From contig JACYXH010000327.1 in the NCBI GenBank assembly GCA_026745465.1, positions 43,501-107,500 on the forward strand: 64,000 bases of DNA, read 5' to 3'. The notes beneath the pieces are model-generated. The model searched no databases and was not told the DNA's origin. It saw only the letters and a program-made list of their open reading frames with translations. The position numbers and the translations under genes are program-made. The DNA comes from Lota lota (lineage: Eukaryota > Chordata > Actinopteri > Gadiformes > Lotidae). Positions 61,444-64,000 of this stretch are shown here, piece by piece (position 1 is the stretch's first letter; the number at the start of each line of letters is the position of its first letter).

Positions 61444-63066
61444 GAATGGCGTCCAATTCTTCCTGGTCTGAGGATAACTTTTCATGTCCCATCTGCCTGG
61501 ATGTGTTCAACAGCCCAGTCACCACACCATGTGGACACAACTTCTGCAGAACCTGTATAACAACACACTGGGATGGCCAAGTCCAGTATAAATGTCCTGT
61601 TTGTAACAAACTGTTCCAGACAAGACCTGATTTACAGGTCAATACCTTCATATCAGAGATGGTTTATCAGTTTAGAAGGTCTGTACGAGTCACAGAGCAG
61701 CCTTGTGTTGAACCAGGAGAAGTTCCCTGTGATGTCTGTACTGGGACCCAGCTGAAGGCGGTGAAGTCCTGCCTAGTGTGTTTTATCTCTTACTGCCAAA
61801 CCCACCTGGAGCCACATCAGAGAGTCGCAGTCCTGAAGAGACATCGGCTGGTCGAGCCTATGGACCGTCTGGAAGACAGGATGTGTAAGAAACACGACCG
61901 ACTTCTGGAGCTCTTCTGCCAGACTGAACAGGTGTGTGTGTCTGTGCTGCACAGTGACGGACCACAAGTCCCATCCTGTTGTACCTCTAAAGGAGGAATA
62001 TGAAGTGAAGACGGCCCAGCTGGGGAAGATTGAGTCTGAAGTTCAGCAGATGATCCAGGAGAGACAACGAAAGATTCAGGAGATTGCAGACACATCGGAC
62101 CGCAGCAAAGCAGACGCAGACAGAGAGATAGCTGATGGTGTGCAGGTCTTCACTGCTCTGAAGCGCTCTATTGAAAAGTGGCAGGGTGAGTTCAACCAAA
62201 CGGTTAAAGAGAGACTGAAATCAACAGAGAAACAAGTTGAAGACCTCGTCAAAAAGCTGGAGCAGGAAATAGGAGATCTGACCAATAGAATCTCAGAGGT
62301 GAAGCAGCTCTCACACACTGAAGACCACCTCCACTTCCTCCAGACCTTCAGATCCCTGAAGAATCCTCCACCCACCAGGGACTGGACAACGGTGGAGGTC
62401 CGTCCTCCGTCATACGTAGGGACCTTGAGGAGATCCCTGGATCAGCTGGAGGAGACTCTGAACATGGAGATGAAGAAGCTGCGTGATGATGCTGAACTGA
62501 AGAGGGTCCAGCAGTATGAAGTAGATGTGACTCTGGATCCTGATACAACTCATCCCCATCTCATCCTGTCTGAGGATGGGAAACAAGTCCATGATGGAGA
62601 TGTAGGGAAGAAACTCCCAGACAACCCTAAGAGATTTACACGGTATCTATTTGTTCTCGCGAGGCAGAGCTTCTCCTCTGGGAGATTTTACTTTGAGGTC
62701 CATATTAAAGACAAGACTGCATGGGTTTTAGGAGTGGCCAGAGAGTCCATTAACAGAAAAGATGTGATCAGTTTGACCCCTAAGAATGGCTCCTGGACTC
62801 TTTTCTTAGACAACGATCGGTTGATATTTAGTGATAACCCTGCTGTCCATCTCCCTCTGAGAGCTGGGCTCAAGAAGGTGGGGGTGTTTGTTGATTATGA
62901 TGAGGGTCTGGTCTCCTTCTATGATGTGGAAGCCAGGGTTCATATCTACTCTGCTACTGGCTGCACCTTTAGTGAGCCTCTCTATCCAATCCTCTGCCCA
63001 GATTTTTGCGATGCAGGTAAAAACTCTTCCCCCCTGATCATCTCACCTGTCAATCAAACAGACTAG
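61444..63066 (+). pseudogene. TRIM D: single-exon RBCC plus B30.2, one frameshift
   Basis: Acceptor TTTCTAG, ATG at 61446, stop TAG at 63066. RING, first B-box-like cluster and start of the second B-box are open to about 61930. The GT run at 61932-61941, which codes the VCVC of the second B-box, has five GT units instead of the six in TRIM A and C, a 2-base loss that shifts the frame and would end the product at 62003. The other frame is open from 61936 to 63066: coiled coil, SLKNPPPTRDW, PRY VDVTLDPDTTHPHLILSEDG, SPRY FYFEVHIKDK, GSWTLFLDNDRL, GVFVDYDEGLVSFYDVE, LYPILCPD. Unlike TRIM B and C there is no intron before the B30.2, and the B30.2 is a different type. Probably a recent pseudogene or a null allele. 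Confidence 0.9.
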
Positions 63067-64000
63067 TACCTTTTGTTTGATAATCAAACGATTAAAACCA
63101 CTAATGTTGTTTCCTGCATGGGAATCTCTACTATTTTTATCTAAGAGAACTGCATTAATTTTGTACTGCTGTCATTTAACAAGGATAAATTCATTAAGAA
63201 AATAACCCTGAAAATGTAGTTTTTTTTAACAAAACGTTTTTATTAGTCTATACCTCTGAATTATGAATGACAACATAATAAAACGTTTGTACACTTTTTA
63301 TTTTGTACTCATGTTTCATGATTGAGAATATCTGCTATGTGAGATCTGAGAGAACTGCATTAATGTATATAATGTATAATCTGCTGTCTTTTAACAACGA
63401 TCAATTCGTTAAGAAAATAACCCTTACTAATATAAAATGTAACCCATTAGAAATTCTTAAATTACACTCTATTGTTCAAGTGTAATGCTATAAAATTGTA
63501 AACGGTTGCAGTTGTTTAGAACAAGTTTGGATGATTAGTTTGTATAACATAATCTGTAGTTTTTTTTAAACAGTTAATATTTCTGAATCATGAATGACAA
63601 CATAATGAAATGTTTGTGAACTTTTCTGATTACAACAATAAATTGCAAAAAATTGGGTCATTCTCATTGGAATAAGTACATCATCAGTACAATATGTATT
63701 CAGTGGAATAGATACATTCTCAGTACAATATGTATGCAGTGCAATACATTATCAGTGCAACAGGTACATTCTCAGTACAATATGTAGTGGAATATGTCAA
63801 TTTTCAGTGGAATAGGTACTTTCTCAGTACAATTTGTATTAAGTAGATTAGGTACATTATCAGGGAGATATAAAAAATGTACATTTGTTGCCTAAAACCA
63901 CTATTTTACACGTTATGGGATTCATGGAAGGATTAAAATCACTGATCGATTGCAAAAGTTTGTAGCTGTTGAGCCAGTCAATGACTTTATGTCCACCATA
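63067..64000. repeat. 3' flank of TRIM D, right arm of the large inverted repeat
   Basis: Reverse complement of 51707-52650, with 36-bp minisatellite remnants at 63660-63860. Continues past the window end. Confidence 0.88.

Overview
This window looks like ray-finned (teleost) fish nuclear DNA. The coding content is spliced, with consensus GT..AG junctions. It includes an NLRC3-like NLR receptor with FISNA-NACHT, LRR and B30.2 parts, and a cluster of TRIM genes of the RING/B-box/coiled-coil/B30.2 type. Both families are strongly expanded in teleosts. The rest is dominated by LTR elements, a LINE, tRNA genes and relics, and long tandem repeats. Nothing bacterial or plasmid-like is present.

Layout. 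(1) 0.4-37.0 kb, minus strand: one NLRC3-like gene can be read from a TATA promoter near 37.0 kb, through a non-coding first exon (about 36.9 kb), four small N-terminal exons (36.0-34.8 kb), a 229-bp exon (34.4-34.6 kb), a 1.8-kb FISNA-NACHT exon (31.0-32.8 kb), three 174-bp LRR exons (30.0, 12.3 and 11.3 kb), a 47-bp linker exon (2.4 kb) and a B30.2 exon (0.4-1.0 kb). All junctions keep phase, and the coding exons sum to 3525 bases, exactly 1175 codons with the stop. Its introns hold a plus-strand endogenous retrovirus (2.6-11.25 kb, near-identical LTRs, broken interior), a plus-strand Ty3/Gypsy element (13.06-17.86 kb), a tRNA gene and relic cluster (17.9-21.2 kb) with a solo LTR inside, a TRIM pseudogene (22.2-24.4 kb), an L1-like LINE (24.6-26.3 kb), an orphan B30.2 fragment (28.0 kb) and several minisatellites. 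(2) 37-42 kb: intergenic sequence with microsatellites, one intact tRNA-Asp and one intact tRNA-Gly. (3) 42-49 kb: a plus-strand region with plausible splice sites and a polyadenylation signal, containing a 4-kb array of 37-42 bp repeats arranged in higher-order units, one of about 1162 bp recently duplicated. (4) 49-51.7 kb: unassigned sequence, GA-rich blocks and a long GT microsatellite. (5) 51.7-64 kb: TRIM cluster: a 5'-truncated pseudogene E (minus), then B, C and D (plus), in various states of repair. E and D with their 3' flanks form a large inverted repeat.

How the parts relate. The TRIM copies share a short first exon and a compact promoter with a TATA box, GC box and ETS/ISRE-like site. 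TRIM B and C end in a separately spliced B30.2 exon that has the same boundary, phase and terminal residues as the NLR B30.2 exon. TRIM D and E carry a different B30.2 fused in the RBCC exon. The locus therefore appears to pass one immune recognition exon between two gene families while losing and gaining domains by deletion, slippage and inverted duplication. Functional statements come from family knowledge; gene continuity across the transposon-filled introns is inference.
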